Of a stretch of DNA of 64,000 nt, positions 46,793 through 55,584 are shown in pieces. Under the pieces are notes generated by a model. The model ran no database searches. It saw only the letters and a list, made by a program, of their open reading frames with translations, and was not told the DNA's origin. Location: the NCBI RefSeq assembly GCF_964212655.1, contig NZ_OZ156465.1, positions 1,612,001-1,676,000 of the forward strand, written 5' to 3'. Numbering within the stretch: the stretch's first letter is position 1; the number at the start of each line of letters is the position of its first letter. A program made the position numbers and the translations under genes. Origin of the DNA: Candidatus Thiodiazotropha sp. LNASS1 (GTDB taxonomy: Bacteria > Pseudomonadota > Gammaproteobacteria > Chromatiales > Chromatiaceae).

Positions 46793-47962
46793 ATGTATCC
46801 ACGAGACCTGGAATCCATCCTTGAGCAGGTCCAGCGCGTTGCAAAGGGAGTTATTTCGGAAAACGCCTTAGATGTCGATCAGCAAGCTCGTTGGCCCGAG
46901 GAGGGGCTTCGTGCATTGCAGCAGGCGGGAATTGCCGGACTTACAGTACCAATTGAATACGGCGGTCTCGGTCATGGTTCTTTCGCTGTTGCGCAAGTAT
47001 GTGAATTGCTAGGACAGGAATGTGCATCGACCGCCATGTGCTTTGGCATGCATTGCGTGGGATCAGCCGTGCTTTCAGCCAAAGCAACGAAAGATCAGCA
47101 AGAGCGGTTTCTGCATCCTATCGCTGCCGGAGAACACCTTACAACGCTATCATTAAGCGAAGCAGGAACCGGCTCTCATTTCTATATCCCAAACACGCGT
47201 CTCGATGCTATTTCACCGGAAATGTATCATGTTTCTGGCACCAAGACATTTGTAACCAACGGTCGGTATGCGGACTCTTATGTCATTTCTACGGTGGCTG
47301 CCGACCCGGATGGCCCATTGGGTGAATTTTCCTGCATCGTAGTACCGGCTGATGCCGAAGGTTTAAGCTGGGGCCCCCCCTGGTCCGGATTGGGCATGCG
47401 TGGCAACTCTTCCACCAGCCTGACCTTGGATAAGGTGGCTATTGCCAGGGACAACCTCCTAGGAGAAGAGGGAGATCAGATCTGGTATGTATTTCAAGTG
47501 GTGGCGCCGATATTTCTGATGGCGATGACTGGCACCTATCTGGGCATTGCGAGTGCCGCGCTTGAAGAGGCAAGAATCCATTTACTTCAACGACAATATA
47601 CCGAGAGTGGAACCGGTCTTTCTCAGCTTGCAGTAGTCCAACACCGGCTCGGTTCATTATGGGGGATGCTGGAACGTACCCGTCGTCTGTGTTACCACGC
47701 AGCCGCCAGTTTTGATGCCGGTAACCCTGATGCTCTGCCCACCGTGTTTACCGCAAAGGCAGAAGTTGCGGACTGCGCTGTAAATATGGTTAATGAAGTA
47801 ATGACCTTAATGGGGGGACTTGCCTATCGGGACGATTCACGGCTGCACCAACTTCTGCGCGATGCAAGGGCGGCACATGTAATGGCTCCCACCACGGACA
47901 TGTTACGCACTTGGACCGGTAGAGTACTGCTCGGCCTTCCAATACTCGGTACCGGATCATGA
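46793..47962 (+). CDS. Acyl-CoA-dehydrogenase-like flavoprotein without the usual catalytic Glu
   Basis: 389 residues of the acyl-CoA dehydrogenase fold. N-terminal helices, then the FAD-binding TLSLSEAGTGSHFYIPNTRL (about residues 118-137), WGPPWSGLGMRGNSSTSLTL, and the C-terminal VMTLMGGLAYRDDSRLHQLL. At the place of the MCAD catalytic Glu (EGTSQI-like) it reads HVMAPTTDMLRTWTGR, so the Glu is absent. This variant occurs in dehydrogenase-like proteins of uncertain activity; it may use another base elsewhere or be an FMN/FAD monooxygenase relative. The stop overlaps the start of the histidine kinase gene (ATGA), tying metabolism to sensing. Confidence 0.8.
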   Translation: MYPRDLESILEQVQRVAKGVISENALDVDQQARWPEEGLRALQQAGIAGLTVPIEYGGLGHGSFAVAQVCELLGQECASTAMCFGMHCVGSAVLSAKATKDQQERFLHPIAAGEHLTTLSLSEAGTGSHFYIPNTRLDAISPEMYHVSGTKTFVTNGRYADSYVISTVAADPDGPLGEFSCIVVPADAEGLSWGPPWSGLGMRGNSSTSLTLDKVAIARDNLLGEEGDQIWYVFQVVAPIFLMAMTGTYLGIASAALEEARIHLLQRQYTESGTGLSQLAVVQHRLGSLWGMLERTRRLCYHAAASFDAGNPDALPTVFTAKAEVADCAVNMVNEVMTLMGGLAYRDDSRLHQLLRDARAAHVMAPTTDMLRTWTGRVLLGLPILGTGS

Positions 47963-50019
47963 GAAGCACAGGCACAGGAACTGCTTTTGGAGAGATACAT
48001 AAGCCGGCAAAGGCCGGTGATTATCGGAATCAACAGACAGATCCTGCTAAGCCACCTTCCAGCGGACATTTTACGGCTGGTAAATCAAGAGGGACTGCAG
48101 TCCTTCTCAATGTCGACCCGACGATTTTCAGCTATATCCATCAACGATTGCACTCCACACTGGATTTGGAGGATTTACCTGGATTGGAACAATTGTACAT
48201 CGGATTGGAACAAGGACGTGTGCGTATTGACGCTCTTATGCTCGGTGTAAGCCTTGAAGAGCCTGTACGTATAGCACAGCGCATTCACTCCTTAGGTGTC
48301 GATATCCCTGTGCTGATTCTGACAGAACCCGAGCATCATGATCATCTCAAACATGCGCTAAAATTCGCCCCATTTGTTGGTAATGATGTGCTGCTCTGCT
48401 CCATTGCCGATTATGAATCACTGCCTCGCATCTTGTCTGAGGCCGTAGAAAGGGTTCGCAAACGAAGACACTATAAGGGTTCTATGGAAGCAGCTCAGGT
48501 CCGTCTTGGAGCTATTTCTGGTCAAAGGCCCCAGATTACACACTATTATGAGCGGCTGCTTGATCGTGCACCGATTGGCGTTCTGAATATCAATATCAAT
48601 GGGGCCATTCTCAATTTGAATCGTCATGCCTGTCAGGTTTTAGATATCAATGAACGTGATGCGCTTGGAACACCGCTTGCGGGTCTTTTCGAAGAGTGTG
48701 AACGAGACCGTCTGCAAGCTACAATCGCACGCTGTGTCGCACCACTTGGACGCAGGATGTCGGAAATATTTCAGATCGGCATAAACCCGGCACGATTTGT
48801 GGAATTGAATGCTTCCTCTCTTGTTGATCGTTCAGGTCAACTTGGTGCCACACTAATTCTTCAGGATGTATCTGATCGGATTCGTGCTGAAGAGGAACGA
48901 AATAAAGCGATTAATGAACTGCGTGCAAGCGAACATCGTTATAGGGAATTGGTGGAAACTATGAGTGAGGCGCTGGCACTAACGGATGCTCAGTATAATA
49001 TCACATTCGTGAACCGCCGGTTCTGCGACCTGTTTGGATACTCCATTGAAGAGATAATCGGTCAGCCCCTGATCAGCCTGGTACATGAAAACACCAAGGA
49101 AAATATGCGGGAACGGATGGCTGCCAATCCAAATAACGGTCAGGACAGTTTTGAGACAGCCTGGCTATGCAAGGATGGGCGTGAGGTTTTTACATTAACT
49201 TCTCCGAAGTCCATTTTTGACGAGGATCAACAGTTTATTGGCTGTCTTGGCGTCTTCACAGACATCACGGAGCGAAAGGAGGTAGAACAAAGGGAAAAGC
49301 TGCATATGATCGAGCTGGCCCAGGCCTCAAGGGTTTCCACCATAGGTGAAATGAGCAGCCAAATTGCCCACGAACTTGCTCAACCCTTAACTGCGATCGG
49401 AGGGTTGAGTACCGCTTTACTGAAACTGCTCAATGCCGGTACCGCATCTCGGAATGAAGTGACAGACAGTCTGTCGGACATCCTGACGCAAGCGAATCGC
49501 GCTCGGGAAATAATCATGCGACTGCGTGAATTTGTGCGCAATGATGAACTTCAGCAAGTGACTATAAATCTCAACAACCTGGTCAACACCGTTATCCGGT
49601 TAGCGAATATAGATGCAAGATGGAATGCGATAAAAATCATATTGTTACTCGACGAATCGCTACCGATTGTCACAGGTGACGGTATATTAATCGAACAGGT
49701 GCTGCTCAATCTTGTCCGCAATGCTTGCGATGCCATGCAGGGAGCCAACAAGGTCAATAGGATACTCACCATAACCACTCGCCAAATAGACACAGACTCC
49801 ATACAAGTCTCCGTGGATGATACGGGGCCAGGCTTGGATGAGGCAATACTCAATCAGGTATGCCAACCATTTTTTAGTACAAAAGAGGATGGTATGGGTA
49901 TGGGACTTGCTATTGCACGATCTGTGGTGGAGGCTCACGGCGGCCAGATGTTTATTGCCAATACACCACAGGGAGGTGCAAGCTTCAGCTTTACTCTACC
50001 GGTTATCAACGATGAGTAG
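47959..50019 (+). CDS. PAS-domain histidine kinase (FixL/StyS/TodS-like)
   Basis: 686 residues; the true start may be internal since the first 45 residues are low-complexity. Layout: pseudo-receiver-like N-domain (about 50-165; the phospho-acceptor position reads DALMLG without Asp), PAS1 (about 195-310), PAS2 (about 330-440; LFGYSIEEIIGQPLISLV), HisKA with the phospho-His in SQIAHELAQPLTAI (about 475), then HATPase with NLVRNACDAM (N-box), DDTGPGLDE (G1) and GMGMGLAI (G2). No membrane helices: a cytoplasmic sensor, as in StyS and TodS, which sense aromatic hydrocarbons. Partner: the response regulator overlapping its stop. Confidence 0.87.
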   Translation: MRSTGTGTAFGEIHKPAKAGDYRNQQTDPAKPPSSGHFTAGKSRGTAVLLNVDPTIFSYIHQRLHSTLDLEDLPGLEQLYIGLEQGRVRIDALMLGVSLEEPVRIAQRIHSLGVDIPVLILTEPEHHDHLKHALKFAPFVGNDVLLCSIADYESLPRILSEAVERVRKRRHYKGSMEAAQVRLGAISGQRPQITHYYERLLDRAPIGVLNININGAILNLNRHACQVLDINERDALGTPLAGLFEECERDRLQATIARCVAPLGRRMSEIFQIGINPARFVELNASSLVDRSGQLGATLILQDVSDRIRAEEERNKAINELRASEHRYRELVETMSEALALTDAQYNITFVNRRFCDLFGYSIEEIIGQPLISLVHENTKENMRERMAANPNNGQDSFETAWLCKDGREVFTLTSPKSIFDEDQQFIGCLGVFTDITERKEVEQREKLHMIELAQASRVSTIGEMSSQIAHELAQPLTAIGGLSTALLKLLNAGTASRNEVTDSLSDILTQANRAREIIMRLREFVRNDELQQVTINLNNLVNTVIRLANIDARWNAIKIILLLDESLPIVTGDGILIEQVLLNLVRNACDAMQGANKVNRILTITTRQIDTDSIQVSVDDTGPGLDEAILNQVCQPFFSTKEDGMGMGLAIARSVVEAHGGQMFIANTPQGGASFSFTLPVINDE

Positions 50020-50623
50020 ACAACAGACAGTTTATATAGTTGACGATGAAGAACCAGTACGCCGCGCATTGACCCTGCTGGCCAAAGCCGATGGTTTAAG
50101 ATCTAAATCATTCTGTTCAGCGATAGACTTCCTGAGCGAACTCGACAAAGTCGACTCTGGCTGTTTATTGCTCGATGTCTGCATGCCGGAGATGACAGGC
50201 CCGGAACTCCAGCAAGAACTGAAGAAACGGAACTGTCCACTACCGGTTATTATCATCACAGGCCACGGGGATATCCCTGTAGCAGTCCGTGCAATGCAGG
50301 CTGGAGCGCAGGATTTCATAGAGAAACCATTTGACAGTGAAGATCTTATGGAACGCGTGCATAAGTGTCTGAGCAATGCGGCAAAAATTGATGAAAAAGA
50401 TCAACTGAAATTGGAGGCAGGAAGACTGCTTTCCAAATTAACCCGAAGGGAATATCAAATTATGGAACTGCTTGTTGCAGGTCGGCGCAACAAAGAAATT
50501 GCCCGGGAATTATATATCAGCTTCAGGACGGTTGAACTTCACCGAGCAAAGATTATGGAAAAACTCGATGCAAAGTCCCTATCCGATATAGTACGCATCG
50601 CCATGCTTCACACTATGGGTTAA
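50012..50623 (+). CDS. Response regulator, FixJ/StyR/TodT type
   Basis: 203 residues from ATG 50012, which overlaps the kinase stop by 8 bases. Receiver: VYIVDDEEPVRRAL, phospho-Asp in GCLLLDVCMPEMTG (about residue 54), Thr in VIIITGHGDIPVAV and Lys in DFIEKPF. C-terminal LuxR-type HTH: LTRREYQIMELLVAGRRNKEI, then ISFRTVELHRAKIMEKL. This family binds short palindromes and activates catabolic promoters with RNA polymerase sigma-70. Possible targets: promoters in 46265-46697 and 50624-50973. Confidence 0.9.
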   Translation: MSRQQTVYIVDDEEPVRRALTLLAKADGLRSKSFCSAIDFLSELDKVDSGCLLLDVCMPEMTGPELQQELKKRNCPLPVIIITGHGDIPVAVRAMQAGAQDFIEKPFDSEDLMERVHKCLSNAAKIDEKDQLKLEAGRLLSKLTRREYQIMELLVAGRRNKEIARELYISFRTVELHRAKIMEKLDAKSLSDIVRIAMLHTMG

Positions 50624-50973
50624 GCGCCAATTACCCAGGCTTTTATATTTGGTTATATGACGATCATCTGATATAGCGTGCCTACGTAAGATCACCCCAT
50701 TCTTCTGAATACAATCATTTCAGTAATGCTTTTGAATGGAACGTACTGTATATACTCAGCGAATTATATTGTCTCCGGTCCGGTCTTTTCACGTGTTAAT
50801 ACGTATATACCCATACAGACCTCATATCTAACATCATATCTAACATCCAGTACCGGCCCTGTTAATTGCCACATACAGGTTTTGGACGCAAATAACATTT
50901 CATATTTTACTGGTTGACGTGATGACAATTCATCATAAATAACAGCCCAACTAATCATGAACTGGAGAAAGTT
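50624..50973. other. Promoter region of the monooxygenase operon
   Basis: 350 bp without a credible gene. It includes a 12-bp tandem repeat (50823-50846) and AT-rich stretches. A CGGCCCTGTTAATTGCC element at 50863-50879 looks like a sigma-54 site but has eleven bases between GG and GC. A short frame at 50726 has no ribosome site. Confidence 0.5.
50823..50846 (+). repeat. Two-unit 12-bp direct repeat in the operon promoter region
   Basis: CATATCTAACAT occurs twice head to tail (50823-50834 and 50835-50846), about 130 bp upstream of the haemoglobin start. One helical turn spacing of the units suggests two protein-binding half sites on the same DNA face. Confidence 0.6.
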
Positions 50974-51342
50974 ATGAGTGAAACCGAATCTAATCTATAT
51001 GTACGACTGGGTGGTCAGGAAGGCATAGCAGCTATTGTCGAAGATATCTGGAGTAACCATGTCAGCAATCCAGCCATAAAACAGCGTTATGCACAAAGTG
51101 ACCCGGAAAATGTTAAACGCCTGGTACGTGAGTTTTTCGGTGCCGGTATTGGCGGTCCGGAAACATATACTGGTCGTGACATGCTTACAGCACACAAAGG
51201 AATGAATATCAGTGACAAGGAGTTTGTTGCCGTTGTCGATGATGTGTTAAGCGCACTAGACAAAAACCGTGTTGGCCAGCGAGAGAGAGATGAAGTTTTG
51301 TGCATTCTCTATTCCATGAAAGGAGATATTGTCCATGTCTGA
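50974..51342 (+). CDS. Group 1 truncated haemoglobin
   Basis: 122 residues, GGAGA upstream. Family features: LYVRLGGQEGIAAIVEDIW at the start, YTGRDMLTAHKGMNISDKEF containing the proximal His (H of AHKGM), and the E-helix/F-loop region FFGAGIGGPETY. In this family it binds O2 or NO; inside a monooxygenase operon it probably supplies or buffers O2, or protects a diiron or Fe-S enzyme from NO or peroxide. First gene of the apparent operon up to 57359. Confidence 0.9.
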   Translation: MSETESNLYVRLGGQEGIAAIVEDIWSNHVSNPAIKQRYAQSDPENVKRLVREFFGAGIGGPETYTGRDMLTAHKGMNISDKEFVAVVDDVLSALDKNRVGQRERDEVLCILYSMKGDIVHV

Positions 51343-51395
51343 TGGAAATCAGTGTATCCATTCCATTAATCGATAAATAAGTCAGGAGTAATCGC

Positions 51396-51578
51396 ATGAA
51401 TAACTTAAGCTGGGATGAGAAGACCTGTCAGCATGCAGGGAACTGCGTCAAAGGCTTACCGTCTGTTTTCAGAATAGAGAACGGCCAATTCGTTATTGAT
51501 GAAAGTGCTGCAAGCCTTGAAGAAATCAAAAAGATTGTCGATAGCTGCCCTTCTGGTGCATTAAAGCTACAAGACTAA
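51396..51578 (+). CDS. Divergent mono-cluster ferredoxin
   Basis: 60 residues. CQHAGNCVKGLPSVF (first two cluster cysteines) and SCPSGALKLQD (third) match the divergent single-cluster ferredoxin family (Fer4_19-like), which has only three visible cysteine ligands and so probably a [3Fe-4S] or ligand-exchangeable [4Fe-4S]. GGAG precedes the ATG. Likely electron carrier in the oxygenation pathway, in addition to the plant-type centre in the 52671 reductase. Confidence 0.85.
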   Translation: MNNLSWDEKTCQHAGNCVKGLPSVFRIENGQFVIDESAASLEEIKKIVDSCPSGALKLQD

Positions 51579-51631
51579 ACCCTGTCATTCGATATATCAC
51601 TATTCACACCAAACAAGGAGAAACCGAGATC

Positions 51632-52318
51632 ATGTTAGGCGACCATTTAAAAACCAAGATGATATTGTTCGGCATAGCAAATGACCCCGATACATTAAAG
51701 TGCTTGATGACAGCAGGTGAAAAAGGTGTGGATATTGACAGCCGGGTTGTAGGAGAGACCGCATTATCAGCCGATTCCCAGGAGTTCCGCTCGATGTCAC
51801 CATTCGGCACAACGCCATGCCTCAAAGATGTAGACTTTATTCTCTGCGGCACATCAACCATCATGTCTTACCTCAACGATAAAGGTTTCGGTCCATCACT
51901 GATACCGAGGAATGGTGTCGCACGTGCCCTGCACTACCAATGGTCTGAGATTGCCACAGAACATGTCGCGCCTCTTGTATCTAAACTGCTCACTAACGAT
52001 GCTAACGAGTCTACCGATGCAGCTTTGGCCGCCTTATTTGACGCATTGGACAGGCAGGTACAGGATAAAAGATATCGCGGGGATTTTATCGTCGGAGAAT
52101 TTACTCTAGCTGACCTTCACTGGGCACCATACATACACTGTTGCGAGCTAACCGGGAAAGGTGAACTAATCTCAGCACGTAGAGCCATGAAGAACTGGTG
52201 GGAAAAAGTAAAGGCACACAAGAGTACAAGCAAGGAGAATTATGTAGCTTATGACGTTCTGCCAACCATGGAAGAGATTAAGGCAAATCAACTTAGATCT
52301 GTCACAATCAATGTTTAG
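51632..52318 (+). CDS. GST-like protein, first of three paralogues
   Basis: 228 residues, AAGGAG upstream. Thioredoxin-fold half with cis-Pro segment SPFGTTPCLKD (about residues 51-61), then an alpha-helical half (PTMEEIKANQ near the end). The motif after the second beta-strand that usually reads E-S and binds the gamma-glutamyl group of glutathione reads CGTSTIMSYL here, without Glu. No obvious catalytic Ser/Tyr/Cys near the N-terminus except the DTLKC segment. Shares the C-terminal Y-x3-LP-[ST]-[ML]-E-[ED]-I block with the two paralogues. The repeat element follows it directly. Confidence 0.82.
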   Translation: MLGDHLKTKMILFGIANDPDTLKCLMTAGEKGVDIDSRVVGETALSADSQEFRSMSPFGTTPCLKDVDFILCGTSTIMSYLNDKGFGPSLIPRNGVARALHYQWSEIATEHVAPLVSKLLTNDANESTDAALAALFDALDRQVQDKRYRGDFIVGEFTLADLHWAPYIHCCELTGKGELISARRAMKNWWEKVKAHKSTSKENYVAYDVLPTMEEIKANQLRSVTINV

Positions 52319-52337
52319 GATGACATTCTTATTGTTC

Positions 52338-52606
52338 TAGGGCCTGTTAACACTAATCCAATCGACTCTGCTGGAGCTGTTTTTTTACCCAGCAAGGCAG
52401 AATGAGCGAGGTTTAGCCGTGCTAAATGAGCGAATGATAACGCCGCTGGGTGGAAAAACAGCCCCAGCCCTTCGGGTTGTGCCTGAAAATGCGCCACTCG
52501 GCGTTGCTCGTCACTCATTTGGAATCACCAAACCTCACTCCTCGCGCCTTGATTGGCGCATTTTCAGACACAACAGAGCCGATTGGATTAGTGTTAACAG
52601 GCCCTA
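52338..52606. mobile_element. Intact 269-bp MITE-like element inside the operon
   Basis: Terminal inverted repeats of about 33 bp: TAGGGCCTGTTAACACTAAT at 52338-52357 continues CCAATCGACTCTG (to 52370), and the right end (52574-52606) is its complement with one mismatch. The TA at both ends fits a TA duplication. An internal inverted pair (GAGCGAGGTTTAGC / CCAAACCTCACTC) lets the whole element fold into a long hairpin. No transposase frame. It separates the GST gene from the reductase gene; transcription through it would make a large RNA stem, which may process or attenuate the mRNA. Confidence 0.9.
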
Positions 52607-52670
52607 ATACGATGACCAGGGATGGGATTACCTTCAACCGCTTATACACCAACAACTGCGAGGCACGATT

Positions 52671-53756
52671 ATGTTCGGCCTTTTCGGAAAATCGAAAAAA
52701 GAGTTCCAGGCCATAATCAAGCCATCCGGCAAAACCCTTGAGGTAAAGGCAGGTGATAATCTGCTGAAGGCCGGACTGGCTGCCGGATTGCGATGGCCCC
52801 ATGACTGTCGCGTAGGGAGTTGTGGAACTTGTAAATGTCGTTTGCTCGAGGGCAAAGTCAAGGAACTCTCTGATTTTGCATATGTTCTAGATGGCGATGA
52901 CTTAAATAGAGGCATGATTTTAGCCTGCCAGGCACAACTCAAAAGCGACGTAGCGATCGAGGTCGAATTGAACCCAGGAGATGAGGATGGGGCTGGTGTA
53001 AGCACCACGACAGGCATATTGAGTGCAACCCGTATGCTTACACACGATATCATGGAATTGAAAATCACGATTGATCAGCCCCTGCGGGAAGAGGGTGGAC
53101 ATTATCTGGCAGGACAATATGCTGACATCAGTTTTCCTGGGATCAGCCATCCAAGATCCTACTCATTTGCGGCAGCGCCCGAAGATGACAGAAGAAACGA
53201 ACTTACTTTTTTCGTTCGTAAAGTCCCCAATGGGGAGCTTACCGGGTGGTTGTTCGAGGGTGACCGAACGGGAAGTCCGGTTACTGTGAGTGGACCTTAC
53301 GGATCGTTTTGGCTGCGGGAAGGTGATGGGCCAGTCGTTTGTATTGCCGGTGGTAGCGGAATGAGTTCGATCAAGGCTTTGCTTGAACATGCAGCCAACA
53401 TGGGCTGCAACCGAGACATTATCTACCTTTTCGGAGCCCGAACACAGGCAGATCTGTATTGCCTGGACAAGATGAGCGCTCTCGAACAAGAATGGTATTC
53501 AGGAAATACTCTACGCTTTATTCCAGTCCTTTCAGATGAGCCGGACAACAGCAATTGGCAGGGATTGCGAGGTATGGTAACTGAACATATTCCTGATCAA
53601 CTAAAAGACTGGTCATCCACACAGGCCTATCTTTGCGGTCCACCGCCAATGATTGACGCAGCCATCAAATCCCTTAGGCAGCAAGGTGTGGATCAAAACA
53701 ACATTCATTTCGATAAGTTCCTTGATGCCAGCAGTATGCCCAATGGCCGCCAATAA
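52671..53756 (+). CDS. XylA-like NADH:ferredoxin/monooxygenase reductase
   Basis: 361 residues, cytoplasmic. N-terminal plant-type 2Fe-2S domain with CRVGSCGTCKCRLLEG and the fourth Cys in ILACQAQ (about residues 45-90); FAD domain with RSYSFAAAPED (about 160); NAD domain with IAGGSGMSSIKALLEHA (about 225) and the C-terminal YLCGPPPMIDAAI. This is the order and length of XylA, the partner of the XylM hydroxylase, and of phenol/benzoate oxygenase reductases. It lies directly upstream of the membrane monooxygenase, so I infer they form the two-component system. Confidence 0.9.
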   Translation: MFGLFGKSKKEFQAIIKPSGKTLEVKAGDNLLKAGLAAGLRWPHDCRVGSCGTCKCRLLEGKVKELSDFAYVLDGDDLNRGMILACQAQLKSDVAIEVELNPGDEDGAGVSTTTGILSATRMLTHDIMELKITIDQPLREEGGHYLAGQYADISFPGISHPRSYSFAAAPEDDRRNELTFFVRKVPNGELTGWLFEGDRTGSPVTVSGPYGSFWLREGDGPVVCIAGGSGMSSIKALLEHAANMGCNRDIIYLFGARTQADLYCLDKMSALEQEWYSGNTLRFIPVLSDEPDNSNWQGLRGMVTEHIPDQLKDWSSTQAYLCGPPPMIDAAIKSLRQQGVDQNNIHFDKFLDASSMPNGRQ

Positions 53757-53984
53757 TATTATAGATCCATAGCGTTTTTTGTAGCTATATTATTTCTTCG
53801 AAATATTACTAACCCGGCAAACCAATGCATTGCCGGATTAGTAGCCGGCTATCAGACAAATTGTCCTTCCTCGCATACTTTATTCAACGCTCGAACAACA
53901 AAACACGTAGTGATACGTATAGGACAATTCCAGTTCTCTTATTAGATTTACCTACGCACCCGTAACAGAACCGGAGGAGCTCAA

Positions 53985-55208
53985 ATGAATAAATTGATTA
54001 TCAATTTAAGATATTTTCTTACACCAGCGCTTATCGTCACCTCATTAATAGGTATTGTTATCGGTGGTCCGTGGGTATGGCTTGGTGTGGCTATGTTCGT
54101 CGCCTCGATCATACTTGATTGGATCACCAGTATTTTACCAACACACGCGAACCCGGCTGGCACTGACAAGGATGGCGAACTAAATGGAATACCCTGGCTT
54201 CTGAATACGATGATGTACATGCAGTTCCCTGTATTCGTTGCCTTACAATTATCACTTGTATGGCGTGTTTATGAGTACACGACTGGTGTACCCATAGGTT
54301 CAACAGAAATACTGAGTGCGATGGAAATTGCCGGTGTCTCACTACCGGCAATCAGTATTCAGACAGGCATTACGGGTATTGAACTGATAGGTGCATCAAT
54401 TTCTGCCGCCCTGTACATGGGACTGGGCATCATGTTTGGCCATGAGCTATCCCATACCAAGGGCTGGACATTCGTATTGTCACGCTGGATGATGGGGTTG
54501 AGCGGGATTGCACACTTCTGCTACGCGCATGTCTATAATCATCACCTTGAATTGGCACATGAAGATGACCCCGCCACCTGCCCTCGCGGTCGCAATATCT
54601 ATAAACACTATCTTTTATCTCACTTTGGCCAATCGCGATTTCTGTATGTCATGGAGCAGCAACGGCTAAAGCGCCTGGGAAAGGTTTTTTTCTCGCCAGC
54701 CAATCGTTGGATCCGCGGTTATTTTATAAGCCTGCCAACAGTTTTTATGTTCTGGTTCGCAGGCGGTTGGGAGGGTCTTGGTATCATGGCTATCACATGG
54801 ATAATTTCCGGCTTTGAACTCGAAGTGTTGAATTTTCTCGAGCATTACGGGCTTATTCGCGAGAAGGGCCAACCAATCGAGTATCGTCACTCATGGGATG
54901 TTGGTGAATCACCTTTCACTCAATTCGGTTTCATTGAAATCGGCCGCCAGGGCGATCACCACGACCGTGGAGAAACCCACTTCTGGGAACTCGAAGAGGT
55001 CGGTTCACCCGATACAGGATTGGGTTATTACGCCATGTTTTCACTCTTGCTGGTCCCGCCCGCATGGGAGAGCTTCATTAAACCTCACTTGGCAAAATGG
55101 GATGCTGAAATGGCCTCAGAGGGAGAGCGACGTATAGCTCAACGCCTGAATGCAAAGGCCGGTTGGCACGATATGGATCAAATATCGGCCCAGGCCAGTA
55201 GTGCCTGA
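53985..55208 (+). CDS. AlkB/XylM-type membrane diiron monooxygenase
   Basis: 407 residues, GGAGGAG upstream. Several membrane helices and the four histidine motifs of the family: FGHELSHTK (about residues 151-159), HVYNHHLELAHEDDPAT (about 186-202), LNFLEHYGLI (about 284-293) and GRQGDHHDRGETHFW (about 324-338). The HxxHH and HYG boxes give the diiron site. Such enzymes insert oxygen into alkanes, alkyl side chains (XylM) or double bonds, using electrons from the reductase. Sequence alone cannot tell the substrate; the HEDDPATCPRG box and paired XylA-like reductase favour the XylM-like branch over AlkB with rubredoxin, as no rubredoxin gene is present. Confidence 0.88.
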   Translation: MNKLIINLRYFLTPALIVTSLIGIVIGGPWVWLGVAMFVASIILDWITSILPTHANPAGTDKDGELNGIPWLLNTMMYMQFPVFVALQLSLVWRVYEYTTGVPIGSTEILSAMEIAGVSLPAISIQTGITGIELIGASISAALYMGLGIMFGHELSHTKGWTFVLSRWMMGLSGIAHFCYAHVYNHHLELAHEDDPATCPRGRNIYKHYLLSHFGQSRFLYVMEQQRLKRLGKVFFSPANRWIRGYFISLPTVFMFWFAGGWEGLGIMAITWIISGFELEVLNFLEHYGLIREKGQPIEYRHSWDVGESPFTQFGFIEIGRQGDHHDRGETHFWELEEVGSPDTGLGYYAMFSLLLVPPAWESFIKPHLAKWDAEMASEGERRIAQRLNAKAGWHDMDQISAQASSA

Positions 55209-55284
55209 CCCCAAGGCTACAGGAGAGTCTGCCAGTCAACAGCATCCCTCCTGTACACCATCGATACTATTCGAGGAGACTGAT

Positions 55285-55485
55285 ATGGCAACCTATAAAG
55301 CACTATTCTTCGTACTGTTATTTACTGCCGCCAGCGGCTTTGGCCTGGTCAAGCTAGGTGTAGGAGAACACCACACCGATCCATTATGGGCGCTTGGCAC
55401 CTCAATCTGTTTTATTTTGATCCTGCTATTCAATGTTTGGATGTTTTTTGCCATCGCGAAGGATGAGCCCTTCCGCTGGGAGTAA
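55285..55485 (+). CDS. Small two-helix membrane protein after the monooxygenase
   Basis: 66 residues from ATG 55285, behind GAGGAG. Two hydrophobic segments (LFFVLLFTAASGFGLV and LGTSICFILILLFNVWMFF) joined by a polar loop with a HH pair (GEHHTDP), and a charged C-tail DEPFRWE. Likely an inner-membrane accessory subunit of the oxygenase complex. I do not recognise the family. A longer in-frame reading back to 55150 overlaps the monooxygenase gene and is unlikely. Confidence 0.7.
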   Translation: MATYKALFFVLLFTAASGFGLVKLGVGEHHTDPLWALGTSICFILILLFNVWMFFAIAKDEPFRWE

Positions 55486-55584
55486 TCACAACTTACCCAT
55501 ATGCCTGTTGTGAGATCTGAAGCGTAGGACGCTTAGATCTCCACGGGCTGAGGGGTCAAAACAGACAAATTAGAGGTATCGCTA

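Noticed and set aside
50863-50879. Sigma-54-like sequence before the haemoglobin gene (CGGCCCTGTTAATTGCC)
   Set aside because: Eleven rather than ten bases separate GG and GC; sigma-54 promoters rarely tolerate this.
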